This document shows positions 6,844 to 16,481 of a stretch of DNA of 49,094 nt, piece by piece (the first letter of the stretch is position 1; each line of letters starts with the position of its first letter). The stretch is from Isosphaeraceae bacterium. Lineage in GTDB: Bacteria; Planctomycetota; Planctomycetia; Isosphaerales; Isosphaeraceae. A program made the translations under genes and the position numbers. The notes below the pieces were generated by a model. That model had not been told where the DNA came from and made no database searches. It saw only the letters and a program-made list of their open reading frames with translations. The stretch is from the NCBI GenBank assembly GCA_025356435.1, contig JANXSY010000112.1, positions 1 through 49,094 of the forward strand. The letters are read 5' to 3'.

Positions 6844-9192
6844 ATGACCGATACCACGCTACTGCCTACCCCACCACCTTGGGACGGCCATCCCTACAGT
6901 ATCAAGCGGCACGGCGTCACCATCACCAACTGCGATAGCGAGCCGGTGCAGACGCCGGGGTGTGTGCTGGCGCACGGGGCCCTGCTCGTCCTACGGCCGA
7001 CGGATCTCACGATCCTCCAGGCGAGCGAGAACACCGACCGGCTGCTCGGCCACCCGGCGGAGACGCTCCTGAACAAGTCCGTCCGCGTCGCCATCGGATC
7101 GGACGGGGAATCCAGCCTGAAAACGTTCCTGGCGATCGAGCCGACCGACCGCAACCCGCTCTATGTGTTTACCCTTCCGGCCCGGAATGACGTGCCGCCG
7201 TTGGACGTGACCGCGCACACCGTCGATGGCGTCGTGGTGGTCGAGTTCGAGGCCACCGGACGCACCGGGGCTGGCGAGCCGGACTATTACGCGCTCGTCA
7301 AGAAGACCGTCGCCCGGCTCCAAACCGCGAACACACTCCGGGAGTTCTGCGACCTGACCGCCGACGAGTTCCGGTCCCTCACCGGCCTCGACCGGGTGAT
7401 GGTTTACAAGTTCCACGCCGACGGCCACGGCGAGGTGTTCGCCGAGAGCAAGCGGGCCGACCTTGACCCTTGGCTCGGGCTGCACTACCCGGCCGAGGAC
7501 GTCCCCAAACCATGCCGCGAGATGTTCAAACACGTCTGGGTGCGTCCGCTGCCAGACGCGTCGGGTGACCTGGCGGAACTCGTCCCGCTCACCAACCCGG
7601 ACACCGGCCGGCCGCTCAACATGACCTACTGCGCCCTGCGCGGGGCGTCGGTCATGTACACAGAGTACCTGAAGAACATGAAGGTGACGGCCGCGCTCAC
7701 CCTGGCAATCCGCAGCGGCGGGGAACTGTGGGGCTTCATCAACGGCCACCACTACGCTGGGCCGAAGCACGTGCCGTATCAAGTGCGGGCGGCGTGCGAG
7801 TTCCTCGCCCAGGTGGTCTCCCTGCAACACCAGGCGGCCGAGGGCCGCGAACACCTCGTCTACCGCCTGAAGCTCGACGGCGTTCACCACCAGCTTGTCG
7901 CCCAGGCGGCGCAAGAGAGCGGCCTGGCGGCGATGACCGACGGTATGCCGACGCTGCTCGACGCGGTGGACGCGGGCGGCGCGGCGCTGTTCCACAGCGG
8001 CCGCTGGTGGCGGGTGGGGACCACCCCCTCGGATGCCGAGTTGAAGAGGCTCGGCGAATGGCTGAACCACCGCCCGGAGTTCGTCTCCCCGACCCGTCCG
8101 CTGTACGCCACCGACTCGCTCGTCCGAGACTACCCGCCGGCCGCCGCGTTCTCGGCCGTGGCGAGTGGGCTGCTGGCCGTGCCGCTGTCCCGCACTCACC
8201 GCAACCTGATGCTCTGGTTCCGGCCCGAAACCAACCAGACGGTCAACTGGGGCGGTAACCCGCACGAGAAGCTGACTGTCCCCGGCCCTCATGGGCCTCG
8301 CCTCACCCCGCGGGCGAGTTTCGAGTTGTTCCAGGAGTCGGTTCGCGAGCGATCCCTGCCGTGGCTCGCGGTGGAACTCGACGCCGCCGCCCGGCTGCGG
8401 ATGCTGGTGATGGAACTGGTTGTGAGCCGGTCCGAGCGGCTCGCCGACCTAAACGCCGACCTGACCCAGTCTAACGAGGAACTGGACGCCTTCGCCTACG
8501 TCGCCAGCCACGACCTGAAGGAACCGCTGCGCGGGATTCACAAATACGCCCACCAGTTGCTCGAAGACGCGGCCATCGTGGACGAGGAACACCGCCGGAA
8601 GCTCGACAGGCTGATGCGGCTGACCTTGCGTATGGACAGCCTGCTCGACTCGCTCCTGCATTTCTCTCGCGTTGGCCGGGCGGCACTTCAAACCGAGGAG
8701 ACGGACCTGAACGAGGTGCTGGGTGAGGCTCTCGAGATGGTGGGCGCCCGGCGGGCCGAAGGGCCAACGGAGTTCGCCGTCCCCCGCCCCCTGCCGTACG
8801 CCGAATGCGACCGGGTGCGGTGCCGGGAAATCTTTGTCAACCTGCTGTCGAATGCGCTGAAGTACAGCGACAAAGCGGACAAGCGTATCGAGGTCGGGTA
8901 TATTCACCCAGACGAGGACCATCCCCGGCCCAGGTGCCCCGAGGGGTCGGCCTGTCACGTTATCTACTACATCAGGGACAACGGCATTGGTATCAGCCCG
9001 AAACACTTCGGGCAGGTGTTCAAGATGTTCAAGCGGCTGCACGGCCGGGACGAGTACGGCGGCGGTACCGGGGCCGGTCTGACCATCGTGCAGAGGCTGG
9101 TCGAACGGCACCACGGTCGGGTGTGGCTCGACTCGACCCCGGGCGAGGGCACGACGTTCTACTTCACCCTGCCGTGCCGGGAGGAAACCTGA
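6844..9192 (+). CDS. Bacteriophytochrome sensor histidine kinase
   Basis: A red/far-red light-sensing kinase of 782 residues with a complete photosensory module. Cys30 in TNCDSEPVQTPGC is at the place of the biliverdin-binding Cys of bacteriophytochromes. A PAS domain is followed by a GAF domain with DRVMVYKFHADGHGEV and PAEDVP (216-221), where the Asp matches the conserved PxSDIP Asp, and GHHY (302-303). A PHY domain follows with the tongue sequence WGGNPHEK and PRASFELF. The output is HisKA with His556 in ASHDLKEPLRG and HATPase_c with DNGIGI and GGGTGAGLTIVQRLVE. ATG 6844 is preferred over TTG 6814. The receiver gene starts one base after its stop. No heme oxygenase gene for making biliverdin is in the window. 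Confidence 0.95.
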   Translation: MTDTTLLPTPPPWDGHPYSIKRHGVTITNCDSEPVQTPGCVLAHGALLVLRPTDLTILQASENTDRLLGHPAETLLNKSVRVAIGSDGESSLKTFLAIEPTDRNPLYVFTLPARNDVPPLDVTAHTVDGVVVVEFEATGRTGAGEPDYYALVKKTVARLQTANTLREFCDLTADEFRSLTGLDRVMVYKFHADGHGEVFAESKRADLDPWLGLHYPAEDVPKPCREMFKHVWVRPLPDASGDLAELVPLTNPDTGRPLNMTYCALRGASVMYTEYLKNMKVTAALTLAIRSGGELWGFINGHHYAGPKHVPYQVRAACEFLAQVVSLQHQAAEGREHLVYRLKLDGVHHQLVAQAAQESGLAAMTDGMPTLLDAVDAGGAALFHSGRWWRVGTTPSDAELKRLGEWLNHRPEFVSPTRPLYATDSLVRDYPPAAAFSAVASGLLAVPLSRTHRNLMLWFRPETNQTVNWGGNPHEKLTVPGPHGPRLTPRASFELFQESVRERSLPWLAVELDAAARLRMLVMELVVSRSERLADLNADLTQSNEELDAFAYVASHDLKEPLRGIHKYAHQLLEDAAIVDEEHRRKLDRLMRLTLRMDSLLDSLLHFSRVGRAALQTEETDLNEVLGEALEMVGARRAEGPTEFAVPRPLPYAECDRVRCREIFVNLLSNALKYSDKADKRIEVGYIHPDEDHPRPRCPEGSACHVIYYIRDNGIGISPKHFGQVFKMFKRLHGRDEYGGGTGAGLTIVQRLVERHHGRVWLDSTPGEGTTFYFTLPCREET

Positions 9193-9193
9193 C

Positions 9194-9640
9194 ATGCCAA
9201 CAACCCAAGAGCCCTGCCTCGTCCTCGTCATCGTCGAGGACTCGGACGAGGACTACGACACCGTGCAGGAAGCCGTCAAGCAGGCCGGGTTCCCGGCCAA
9301 GTTGTTACGGGCGGCCACCGGCGGAGATGGGCTGACGGTTCTGCGTGCGCAGGTCTCGACCCACCCGACGCTTGTGCTGATGGACCTGAACACCCCTGGG
9401 ACCGACGGTCGAGACGCGCTTGCGGAGATCAAAATCGATCCTGCGCTGAAGTCCGTCCCGGTGGTGGTCCTTTCTACCTCGGCCAATCCAAAGGATGTCG
9501 CCTTCTGCTACGCCGCCGGGGCCAATGCCTACCACGTCAAGCCGGTCCGCTACCAAGACCACCTCACAATTCTCATCGATCTGCTGACCTACTGGCTGAG
9601 CCGGACTGTCCTGCCTGCGGGCGAAGGGGGACACCCATGA
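9194..9640 (+). CDS. Rcp1-like single-domain response regulator
   Basis: A stand-alone receiver domain of 148 residues that should take the phosphate from the phytochrome kinase. The acidic pair is in IVEDSDED, the phospho-accepting Asp is Asp64 in LVLMDLNTPGTDG, Thr/Ser is in VVLSTS, and the conserved Lys is in YHVKPVRY. Its type matches the Rcp1 regulators next to cyanobacterial and bacterial phytochromes, with NTPGTDG after the Asp. There is no DNA-binding output. It starts one base after the phytochrome stop and overlaps the next gene by ATGA, so the three genes are surely one transcript and probably translationally coupled. Confidence 0.94.
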   Translation: MPTTQEPCLVLVIVEDSDEDYDTVQEAVKQAGFPAKLLRAATGGDGLTVLRAQVSTHPTLVLMDLNTPGTDGRDALAEIKIDPALKSVPVVVLSTSANPKDVAFCYAAGANAYHVKPVRYQDHLTILIDLLTYWLSRTVLPAGEGGHP

Positions 9641-12600
9641 GAAGTGACGTTTGGAAGGTCGTCGTCATTGACGACAGCCCAGAAGACCGTGCCGAAATCC
9701 GAAAGCTGCTGCTCAAGGGGTCGGACCGACGGTATCAGTTCGTTGAGGCCGAGACCGGGGCGGCCGGGGTACGGGCCGTTCTCAACGCGTCCCCGGACTG
9801 CGTTGTGCTCGATTACAACCTGCCTGACATGGACGCCTTGGAGGTGCTGGCAGCCCTCGTCGGCCCGGATGGAGCGACGACTTGTCCAGTGGTGGTGCTG
9901 ACGGGAAGTGCCGGACTCGAACACGGCCGGGCGGTGCTGCGGGCCGGGGCGCAAGACTACCTCGGCAAAAGTTGGATGCTGGCCGAGAGCCTGACGCGAG
10001 CCGTCGAGAACGCGGCCGAGCGGTGGGCAATGGCCAGCGATTTACGGGTGAGCGAAAATTTCAACCGCAGCTTGATGGATGGCAGCGATGATTGCGTCAA
10101 AGTGCTCGACACGGACGGGCGGCTGTTGCTCATGAACGCCCCCGGCCTGTGTGCGATGGAGATTGACGACTTCGGGCCTCTGTGCGGACAGCCATGGCCG
10201 AAAATGTGGCCCGCCGACCTTGAGCCGGAAATCCAGCGAGCCATGACCAGTGCCTTGGAGGGGACGTCATACTCGTTTCAAGCCTTCCGCTCCACGGCTA
10301 AGGGAACGCCCCGATGGTGGGATGTCACTGTCAGCGCCGTTCGCAATCCTGTGAACGGGCAAGTCGTGCGACTCCTGGCCGTGTCCCGTGACATCACCGA
10401 ACGCAAGCGAGCCGAGGAGCAACTTCGGGAGCGGGAGCAGTTCGTCCAACGCATCCTCGACGCCTCGCCGGGGTTGGTCTACGTCTTCAATCTGGAAAAT
10501 GGCCGGGCGACCTTCATCAATCAGAGGGTCTACACCGCACTTGGCGTGGAACCAGAGCTGATTCTTGCGGACGAGCGGTTCCTGCAGAACTACATGCACC
10601 CGGACGATCTTCCCGCCGTTCAGGACCATTTAAAGCGGATTGGCTCTTCCCCCAACGGCGAACTGGCCTCGACCGAGTACCGGATCCGACACGTCGATGG
10701 CCGCTGGCTGTGGTTCGCCAGCCGGGACGTCGTCTTCTCACGGACCACGGACGGCAGGCCATCGCAGGTGTTGGGCGTAGCGACCGATATCACCGAGCGA
10801 AAGCAGGCGGAACAAGCACTGCGTGACAGCGAGCAACGGATGCGGCTCGCCACCGAAGCGACCGTCGTTGGCATCTGGGAATGGAACGTCTACACCAGCG
10901 CGGTTCGCTGGGATGCCGTGATGTTCCAAATCTACGGCATTGACCCCACGCCAGATGGGCTCGTGCATTACCGTGACTGGACCGAAGCCGTCTTGCCTGA
11001 AGACTTGCAAGAACAGGAAGAGATTCTGCAGAACTCTGTGCGGCAACTCGGAAACAGTCATCGGCAATTTCGCATTCGGCGGCGGAACGATGGTGAGTGC
11101 CGCCACATCGAAGCGGTAGACACCGTCCGCACGAACGAGGCCGGGCAAACCGAATGGGTGGTCGGGACGAATCTGGACGTGACTCAGCGCAAGCAAGCCG
11201 AGAAAGCGCTGAGCGACAGCGATGAACGCTACCGCGCGGCGACTGCGGCCGTCAGCGATCTGATCTGGACGAATAACGCCGACGGATTAATGGAAGGCGA
11301 ACAACGGGGATGGGGCGACTTCACCGGCCAAAGTCTTGACGAGTACCAAGGCTACGGTTGGTCAAATGCGGTCCACCCGGAAGACGCTCAATTAACCGTC
11401 AACGAGTGGAAAAGAGCAGTCACTGAGAAACGCGTCTTCATCTTCGAGCACCGCGTTCGTCGCCGCGACGGTGAATGGCGGGTCTGTTCGATCCGTGCAG
11501 TGCCGATTTTGAATGTAGATAAGACGATCCGCGAATGGGTTGGTGTTCACACAGATATCACAGAGCGAAAGCGCGACGAAGAAAGGTTGCGGCAATTCAC
11601 TGCCGAGTTGTCCGAGGCCGACCGACGCAAAGACGAGTTTTTGGCCACCCTTGCCCACGAACTCCGCAACCCGCTGGCCCCCATCCGTAACGGCTTGCAA
11701 CTGATGAAGCTGGCGGGTGGGCAGGCGGAGACCATTGAGCAGGCCCGCTCGATAATGGAAAGCCAACTGACGCAGATGGTGCGCCTGATCGATGACTTGA
11801 TGGACGTGAGCCGCATCAGCCGGGGCAAGCTTGAAATCCGCAAGGAACGAGTCCCATTCGCGGCGGTCCTGAACAGTGCCCTGGAATCCAGCCGGCCGCT
11901 GATCGAGCAGATGGGCCATGAACTCACCGTCACGCTCCCGGAACAACCGCTCATTGTTGATGCCGACATGACTCGGCTGGCACAAGTGTTCCTGAACCTG
12001 TTGAACAATGCTGCCAAGTATGGCAACCGGGATGGTCACATCCTTCTGAATGTCGAACGTGACGGGGCCGATGTCATCGTGACGGTGAAGGACAACGGCA
12101 TCGGCATCGCCGCCGACCAGTTGCCGTACATCTTCGAGATGTTCACGCAAGTGGATCGGTCGCTGGAGAAGTCGCAGGGCGGGTTAGGGATCGGGCTGTC
12201 TCTGGTGAAGCGGCTGGTGGAGATGCACGGCGGTAGGGTCGAGGCCAAGAGCGAGGGGCTGGGCAAGGGCAGTGAGTTCGTCGTGCGATTGCCGGTCGTG
12301 GTCGATGCGTCGAAACCGCAAGAGTTGGGCGGTGAAGTCGAACAATCCGTCACGTCATCGCACCGCATCCTCGTTGTGGACGACTCTCGAGACGGAGCCA
12401 ACATCCTCTCGAAAATGCTCCGCATCATGGGCAATGACACCCGCACGGCCTACGATGGGCAAGAGGCCGTGGACATGGCCGGGGAGTTCCGGCCCGACGT
12501 GATACTGCTCGACATCGGCTTGCCAAGGTTGAACGGGTACGAGGCGTGCCGCCGTATCCGTGAGCAGTCGTGGGGCAAGGGTATCGTCATGATCGCCGTG

Positions 12601-12795
12601 ACCGGCTGGGGACAAGACGACGACCGCCGCCGCTCACATGAAGCTGGGTTCGATCACCACATGGTCAAGCCAGTGGACCCGCAGAGCCTGATGAAGATGC
12701 TGGTCGGATTGCAGACGGCGAAGGGAGAAACCCCGGCCGCCGGAGAAACTAGAGGCGGCGCATCCCCGACGGAAACATTCCCGGTCCGCTGCTGA
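9637..12795 (+). CDS. Hybrid sensor kinase REC-PAS-PAS-PAS-PAS-HisKA-HATPase-REC
   Basis: A soluble 1052-residue hybrid kinase. The N-terminal receiver (about 6-125) has Asp59 in VVLDYNLPDMDA. Four PAS/PAC units follow (about 135-258, 265-388, 395-518, 525-645), each closed by a D-I/V-T-E/Q-R-K PAC signature. HisKA has His674 in TLAHELRNPLAPIRN, then HATPase_c with LNNAAKYG, KDNGIGIA and GLGIGLSLVKRLVE, and a C-terminal receiver with VILLDIGLPRLNG. No transmembrane helix is seen, so it is cytoplasmic. A receiver at both ends suggests that it receives phosphate (from the phytochrome) and passes it on; this is inference from its operon. It has no output domain, so the final target is unknown. 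Confidence 0.95.
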   Translation: MRSDVWKVVVIDDSPEDRAEIRKLLLKGSDRRYQFVEAETGAAGVRAVLNASPDCVVLDYNLPDMDALEVLAALVGPDGATTCPVVVLTGSAGLEHGRAVLRAGAQDYLGKSWMLAESLTRAVENAAERWAMASDLRVSENFNRSLMDGSDDCVKVLDTDGRLLLMNAPGLCAMEIDDFGPLCGQPWPKMWPADLEPEIQRAMTSALEGTSYSFQAFRSTAKGTPRWWDVTVSAVRNPVNGQVVRLLAVSRDITERKRAEEQLREREQFVQRILDASPGLVYVFNLENGRATFINQRVYTALGVEPELILADERFLQNYMHPDDLPAVQDHLKRIGSSPNGELASTEYRIRHVDGRWLWFASRDVVFSRTTDGRPSQVLGVATDITERKQAEQALRDSEQRMRLATEATVVGIWEWNVYTSAVRWDAVMFQIYGIDPTPDGLVHYRDWTEAVLPEDLQEQEEILQNSVRQLGNSHRQFRIRRRNDGECRHIEAVDTVRTNEAGQTEWVVGTNLDVTQRKQAEKALSDSDERYRAATAAVSDLIWTNNADGLMEGEQRGWGDFTGQSLDEYQGYGWSNAVHPEDAQLTVNEWKRAVTEKRVFIFEHRVRRRDGEWRVCSIRAVPILNVDKTIREWVGVHTDITERKRDEERLRQFTAELSEADRRKDEFLATLAHELRNPLAPIRNGLQLMKLAGGQAETIEQARSIMESQLTQMVRLIDDLMDVSRISRGKLEIRKERVPFAAVLNSALESSRPLIEQMGHELTVTLPEQPLIVDADMTRLAQVFLNLLNNAAKYGNRDGHILLNVERDGADVIVTVKDNGIGIAADQLPYIFEMFTQVDRSLEKSQGGLGIGLSLVKRLVEMHGGRVEAKSEGLGKGSEFVVRLPVVVDASKPQELGGEVEQSVTSSHRILVVDDSRDGANILSKMLRIMGNDTRTAYDGQEAVDMAGEFRPDVILLDIGLPRLNGYEACRRIREQSWGKGIVMIAVTGWGQDDDRRRSHEAGFDHHMVKPVDPQSLMKMLVGLQTAKGETPAAGETRGGASPTETFPVRC

Positions 12796-13195
12796 TTTAT
12801 TCCCTTTTGTGATGTCCCTAGTGCGGCGGCGACCGACAGGCAAAGGCGCCTGACGGCAGCAAAATGGCATAACTCTGGCCTCTAGGATGCGGCGAAGCAT
12901 CTTGATTTTCCGCCAGTTTCTGCGTTACCGCTTGCTCGTGGGCAAGGCGAATTTAAATGGTTGCAACCACGATATTTTCATGATACACATCCTCAATCAA
13001 AAGTCTTGCCTGCATTTATCCTAAGCGTTCCACACCAGAGGTCGTCAATGATGACGACCATGTCCTCAATCCGCGCCCGCCGCACCCGCAATGTACGGAC
13101 TTGGTAAGACTTTAGCCGTTTGCAGGGGACAAGCACCTTGCTTTAGAAGCCGTTGTTACGTTATTGATCTTTGCTCACCCCTTTGAGCTCAGGCG
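12796..13195 (+). other. 400-base gap between the phytochrome operon and the IS66 remnant
   Basis: No open frame with a ribosome site or recognisable domain is seen on either strand. The base composition drops in GC around 12900-13020 (TATTTTCATGATACACATC) compared with the flanking genes. I looked for inverted repeats matching an IS66 end and could not define one. It is probably the junction of the mobile element with island DNA. Confidence 0.45.
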
Positions 13196-14260
13196 ATGAC
13201 GGACCAAACCCTAGCCACTCCCGTGATTCTCGGACCCGCGCTCACCGAGCAGCAGGCTCCGGAGATCTTTCGCCAAGGCGAGGAAGCTGTCGTCTTCGCC
13301 CTTCTAACCTTCGCTCAGAAGCTGGCCAGGACACTGGCATCACCCGGTGTCACGCCAACGACTCCCCCGGCGATGATCCCACCGTATCTCAAGCCCAAGA
13401 CTGATGGCCGTCGCAAACGTCCCGGTCGCAAAGACGGACATCTCGGCTCGCGACGGCCCACGCCCGAGGTCATCAATGACCACGTCGATCATCGCCTCCC
13501 ATCCTGTCCTGACTGTCATGGAACGCTGACTCGAACCCGTCAGTCGCGGACGCGGATCACCGAGGACATTCCCGAGAAGATCACACCGGTCGTCACCGAG
13601 CACACCATCCATCGCGACTGGTGCCCGCATTGCCAAAAGGCCGTCGAGCCGATCGTCACCGCAGCACTTCCCGGCGCTACGCTTGGCAACCGCACGCTGG
13701 TGCTTTCGGCCTGGCTGCATTACGGACTAGGAAACACGCTCTCGCAAATTGTCTCTGTGTTCAACCACCATCTGACGCTCAAGGTGACTCCTGGTGGCCT
13801 GATCCAGATGTGGTACCGGCTTCAGGCGATCCTCTTCGCATGGTATCTGGCGATCCAGACCGAGGCGTTGGACTCGGCCGTGCTGCACGCCGACGAGACC
13901 GGTTGGCGAGTCAACGGCAAGACTCACTGGTTGTGGTGCTTCACCACGACGGACCTGACCTACTTTATGATCGATCGGAGTCGGGGAAGTCCGGCGTTGG
14001 CGGAGTTCTTCAAAGACGAGTTCGCTGGAACATTAGTCACCGACTTCTGGGGGGCTTACAACGCGGTGGTCTGCACGCGCCGGCAGACTTGCCTGGTGCA
14101 TCTGCTGCGTGAGTTGAAGACGGTGGACAAGTACGGTCGTCCCGGACTGAACTGGCCGGCGTTCGCCAAGAAGTTGCGTCGTTTGCTGGGAGACGCGATC
14201 CGTCTCAAGAAACGCGAGTGTGTGCCCGCCGACGAGTACGCCTCAAGGACGACGTGGTGA
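13196..14260 (+). pseudogene. Truncated IS66-family transposase
   Basis: The 354-residue frame is an IS66-type TnpC missing its C-terminal third. It has the basic linker KTDGRRKRPGRKDGH, the zinc ribbon (PSCPDC and WCPHCQK), and the DDE domain start with the first Asp in LHADETGWRVNG and the second in TDFWGAYNAVV. The catalytic Glu region (NNHAERMIRP type) is absent, because the frame ends early after [12 protein letters not shown]. Full IS66 transposases are near 480-530 residues. The TnpA and TnpB companions are not upstream. It is therefore a dead 5' portion, with a sharp break at about 14244. Confidence 0.88.
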
Positions 14261-14544
14261 ACCCGATCACATCGGCGGTGTATGTCGCCGTCTCCCACAG
14301 CGTCATGCTCAAGACGAAGAACTCGATCTCGCACTCCCCGTCGCTGCGATTTACCCTGATCTCAGCGGGCCTGCTCGACCACTTCAACAATCCGGTTAAC
14401 GGCACGCGCGGCAACGTCGTGGCGATCATTGGTAAGGCGGGCGTCTCGATCCTGCCTGCCTTCAAGAAGGCATCCGCGACTCAGGCGGTCGGATATCCGC
14501 TCCCGAACGTTGCGCGTCGCGTGTCGGTGGACAAGAAGGTTTGA
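14245..14544 (+). CDS. Uncertain ORF fragment after the IS66 break
   Basis: An open frame continues across the break point in a different frame from the transposase and ends at 14544 (about 99 residues from DVVNPITS to VSVDKKV). It contains [20 protein letters not shown] and [21 protein letters not shown] do not recognise a family, and there is no ribosome site or good start codon of its own; a GTG at 14218 lies inside the transposase. It may be the 3' remnant of a gene that was cut when the IS66 copy was rearranged, or a chance frame. Confidence 0.3.
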   Translation, partial: KDDVVNPITSAVYVAVSHSVMLKTKNSISHSPSLRFTLISAGLLDHFNNPVNGTRGNVVAIIGKAGVSILPAFKKASATQAVGYPLPNVARRVSVDKKV

Positions 14545-14807
14545 TCCATCGGTTTGAACCGCGATCGACGATCGCCCGGATCAAAACGAGGCTCCGGAAA
14601 ACCGTCGTGTCCCGTGCCCGCCGGGCTTGCTCCCCGGATTCGGCAACGACACTCCCGGGGTCTGACCGCCTTCGTCCGTCCTCTTGGGCTACACGCGGGC
14701 GACGAGATGAGGTCTACTGGAGGCTATCGGCGTCCCTCAGCGATCCCCGGCGCGTCGGCCGGGAGGGCGGGGGGTACGTTTCCATCGGCCAGGGATTGGA
14801 TCGGGAT

Positions 14808-16481
14808 ATGCCTCCGCAATATATCTTCACTATCGAAAAACTCTCCAAGGCTTACGGCAAAAAGGAAGTCCTCAAGGACATCTGGCTGTCGTTCTATCCC
14901 GGAGCCAAGATCGGCGTCCTCGGCGGGAACGGGTCGGGCAAGAGCACGCTCCTGAAGGTCATGGCCGGGGTCGATAAAGACTTCATCGGCACCGCTCGGC
15001 CGCATCCGGGCACGACCATCGGATATGTGCCTCAAGAGCCGACGCTCGACCCAACGCTCGACGTGCGGGGGAACGTCGAGAAGGCGGTCGCCAAGACCCG
15101 AGCCTTGCTCACCCGCTACGACGAGATCAACGCCCGGCTCTGCGAGCCGCTTGAACCCGACGAGATGGAGAAGCTGCTCGACGAACAGGCGAAGGTCCAA
15201 GACGCGATCGAGGCGAGCGACGCGTGGGACCTCGACCGACGCGTCGAGATCGCGATGGACGCGATGCAACTTCCACCAGGCGATGCCGACGTGAGCACCC
15301 TTTCCGGTGGCGAGCGACGACGAGTCGCTCTCTGCAAGGTCTTGCTCGAACGGCCCGACGTGCTCCTCCTTGATGAGCCGACGAACCACCTTGACGCGGA
15401 GTCGGTCGCCTGGCTCGAACGGCATCTGAAGGATTATGCGGGGACGGTCGTCGCCGTGACCCACGACCGCTACTTCCTCGATAACGTCGCGGGCTGGATT
15501 CTCGAACTCGACCGCGGCCAGGGCATCCCCTGGCAGGGCAATTACAGCTCGTGGCTCGAACAGAAGGCGGACCGACTCGCCAAGGAAGAGAAGACCGAGA
15601 GCACCCGCCGCAAGACGCTCGCCCGAGAGCTCGAATGGGTGCGGCTGGCCCCCCGCGCCCGGGTGGCCAAGAACCGCGCACGTATCCAGCGCTATGAACA
15701 GCTCGCGTCGCAGGAGAACGAGAAGCGCGACGAGGGCATGGTGCTTCAGATCCCCAATGGCCCGCACCTGGGTGACCTCGTCGTCGATTCGCAGGGGGTG
15801 AAGAAGGGGTACGGCGACCGGCTCTTGTTCGAGGACATGACGTTCCGGCTGCCGCCGGGCGGGATCGTCGGCATCGTCGGGCCAAACGGGGCGGGCAAGA
15901 CAACTCTGTTCCGGATGATCGTCGGCCAGGAACAACCCGATGGCGGGCTGCTCCGCGTTGGCGACACCGTGGTCAGCTCGTATGTCGACCAGAACCGCGA
16001 CACCCTCAACGCCGACAACACGATCTTCCAGGAGATCACCGGCGGCGTCGACCAGGTCATCCTCGGCAAGCGAAAGGTGCCTGCGCGGGCGTATGTGGCG
16101 TCGTTCAATTTCAAGGGGCCGGACCAGGAGAAGAAGGTCGGGCAGCTCTCGGGAGGCGAGCGGAACCGCGTTCACCTCGCGAAGCTGCTCAAGAGCGGCG
16201 GCAATCTCCTGCTGCTCGACGAACCGACGAACGACCTCGATATCGACATGCTTCGCGCCCTCGAAGAGGCCCTGCTCGACTTCTCCGGATGTGCGGTGGT
16301 CATCAGCCACGACCGGTGGTTCCTTGACCGGGTCGCCACTCACATCCTCGCATTCGAGGGTGACAGCAAGGTGATCTGGTGCGACGGCAATTATCAGACC
16401 TATGAGAGCCAGCGCAAGGAACGACTCGGGATCGAGGCCGACCAGCCGCACCGTATTCGTTACAAGGCGCTCACCCGCTAA
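14808..16481 (+). CDS. ettA: Energy-dependent translational throttle protein EttA (ABC-F)
   Basis: A 557-residue ABC-F ATPase without membrane segments. EttA binds the ribosomal E site and couples translation start to the ATP/ADP ratio. Two ABC domains are seen: Walker [10 protein letters not shown] and GPNGAGKTT, signatures [11 protein letters not shown] and [11 protein letters not shown], and Walker [12 protein letters not shown] and [11 protein letters not shown]. The linker between them is rich in charged residues. The start [20 protein letters not shown] and the length match EttA closely. The frame is open upstream to 14541, but ATG 14808 gives the family N-terminus. Its TAA overlaps the ATG of the next gene (TAATG), suggesting coupled translation. 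Confidence 0.95.
   Translation: MPPQYIFTIEKLSKAYGKKEVLKDIWLSFYPGAKIGVLGGNGSGKSTLLKVMAGVDKDFIGTARPHPGTTIGYVPQEPTLDPTLDVRGNVEKAVAKTRALLTRYDEINARLCEPLEPDEMEKLLDEQAKVQDAIEASDAWDLDRRVEIAMDAMQLPPGDADVSTLSGGERRRVALCKVLLERPDVLLLDEPTNHLDAESVAWLERHLKDYAGTVVAVTHDRYFLDNVAGWILELDRGQGIPWQGNYSSWLEQKADRLAKEEKTESTRRKTLARELEWVRLAPRARVAKNRARIQRYEQLASQENEKRDEGMVLQIPNGPHLGDLVVDSQGVKKGYGDRLLFEDMTFRLPPGGIVGIVGPNGAGKTTLFRMIVGQEQPDGGLLRVGDTVVSSYVDQNRDTLNADNTIFQEITGGVDQVILGKRKVPARAYVASFNFKGPDQEKKVGQLSGGERNRVHLAKLLKSGGNLLLLDEPTNDLDIDMLRALEEALLDFSGCAVVISHDRWFLDRVATHILAFEGDSKVIWCDGNYQTYESQRKERLGIEADQPHRIRYKALTR

Noticed and set aside
6087..6844. Integrase gene or duplicated tRNA 3' end that would define an integrative element
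   Set aside because: I searched by eye for an integrase motif and for a second copy of the tRNA T-arm/acceptor end around the phytochrome operon and found neither.
6991..8292. Minus-strand open frame of 433 residues
   Set aside because: Antisense to the phytochrome gene, whose domains are complete.
14724..16451. Minus-strand open frame of 575 residues
   Set aside because: It lies antisense to ettA, in the mirror frame typical for high-GC genes, without a domain or ribosome site.
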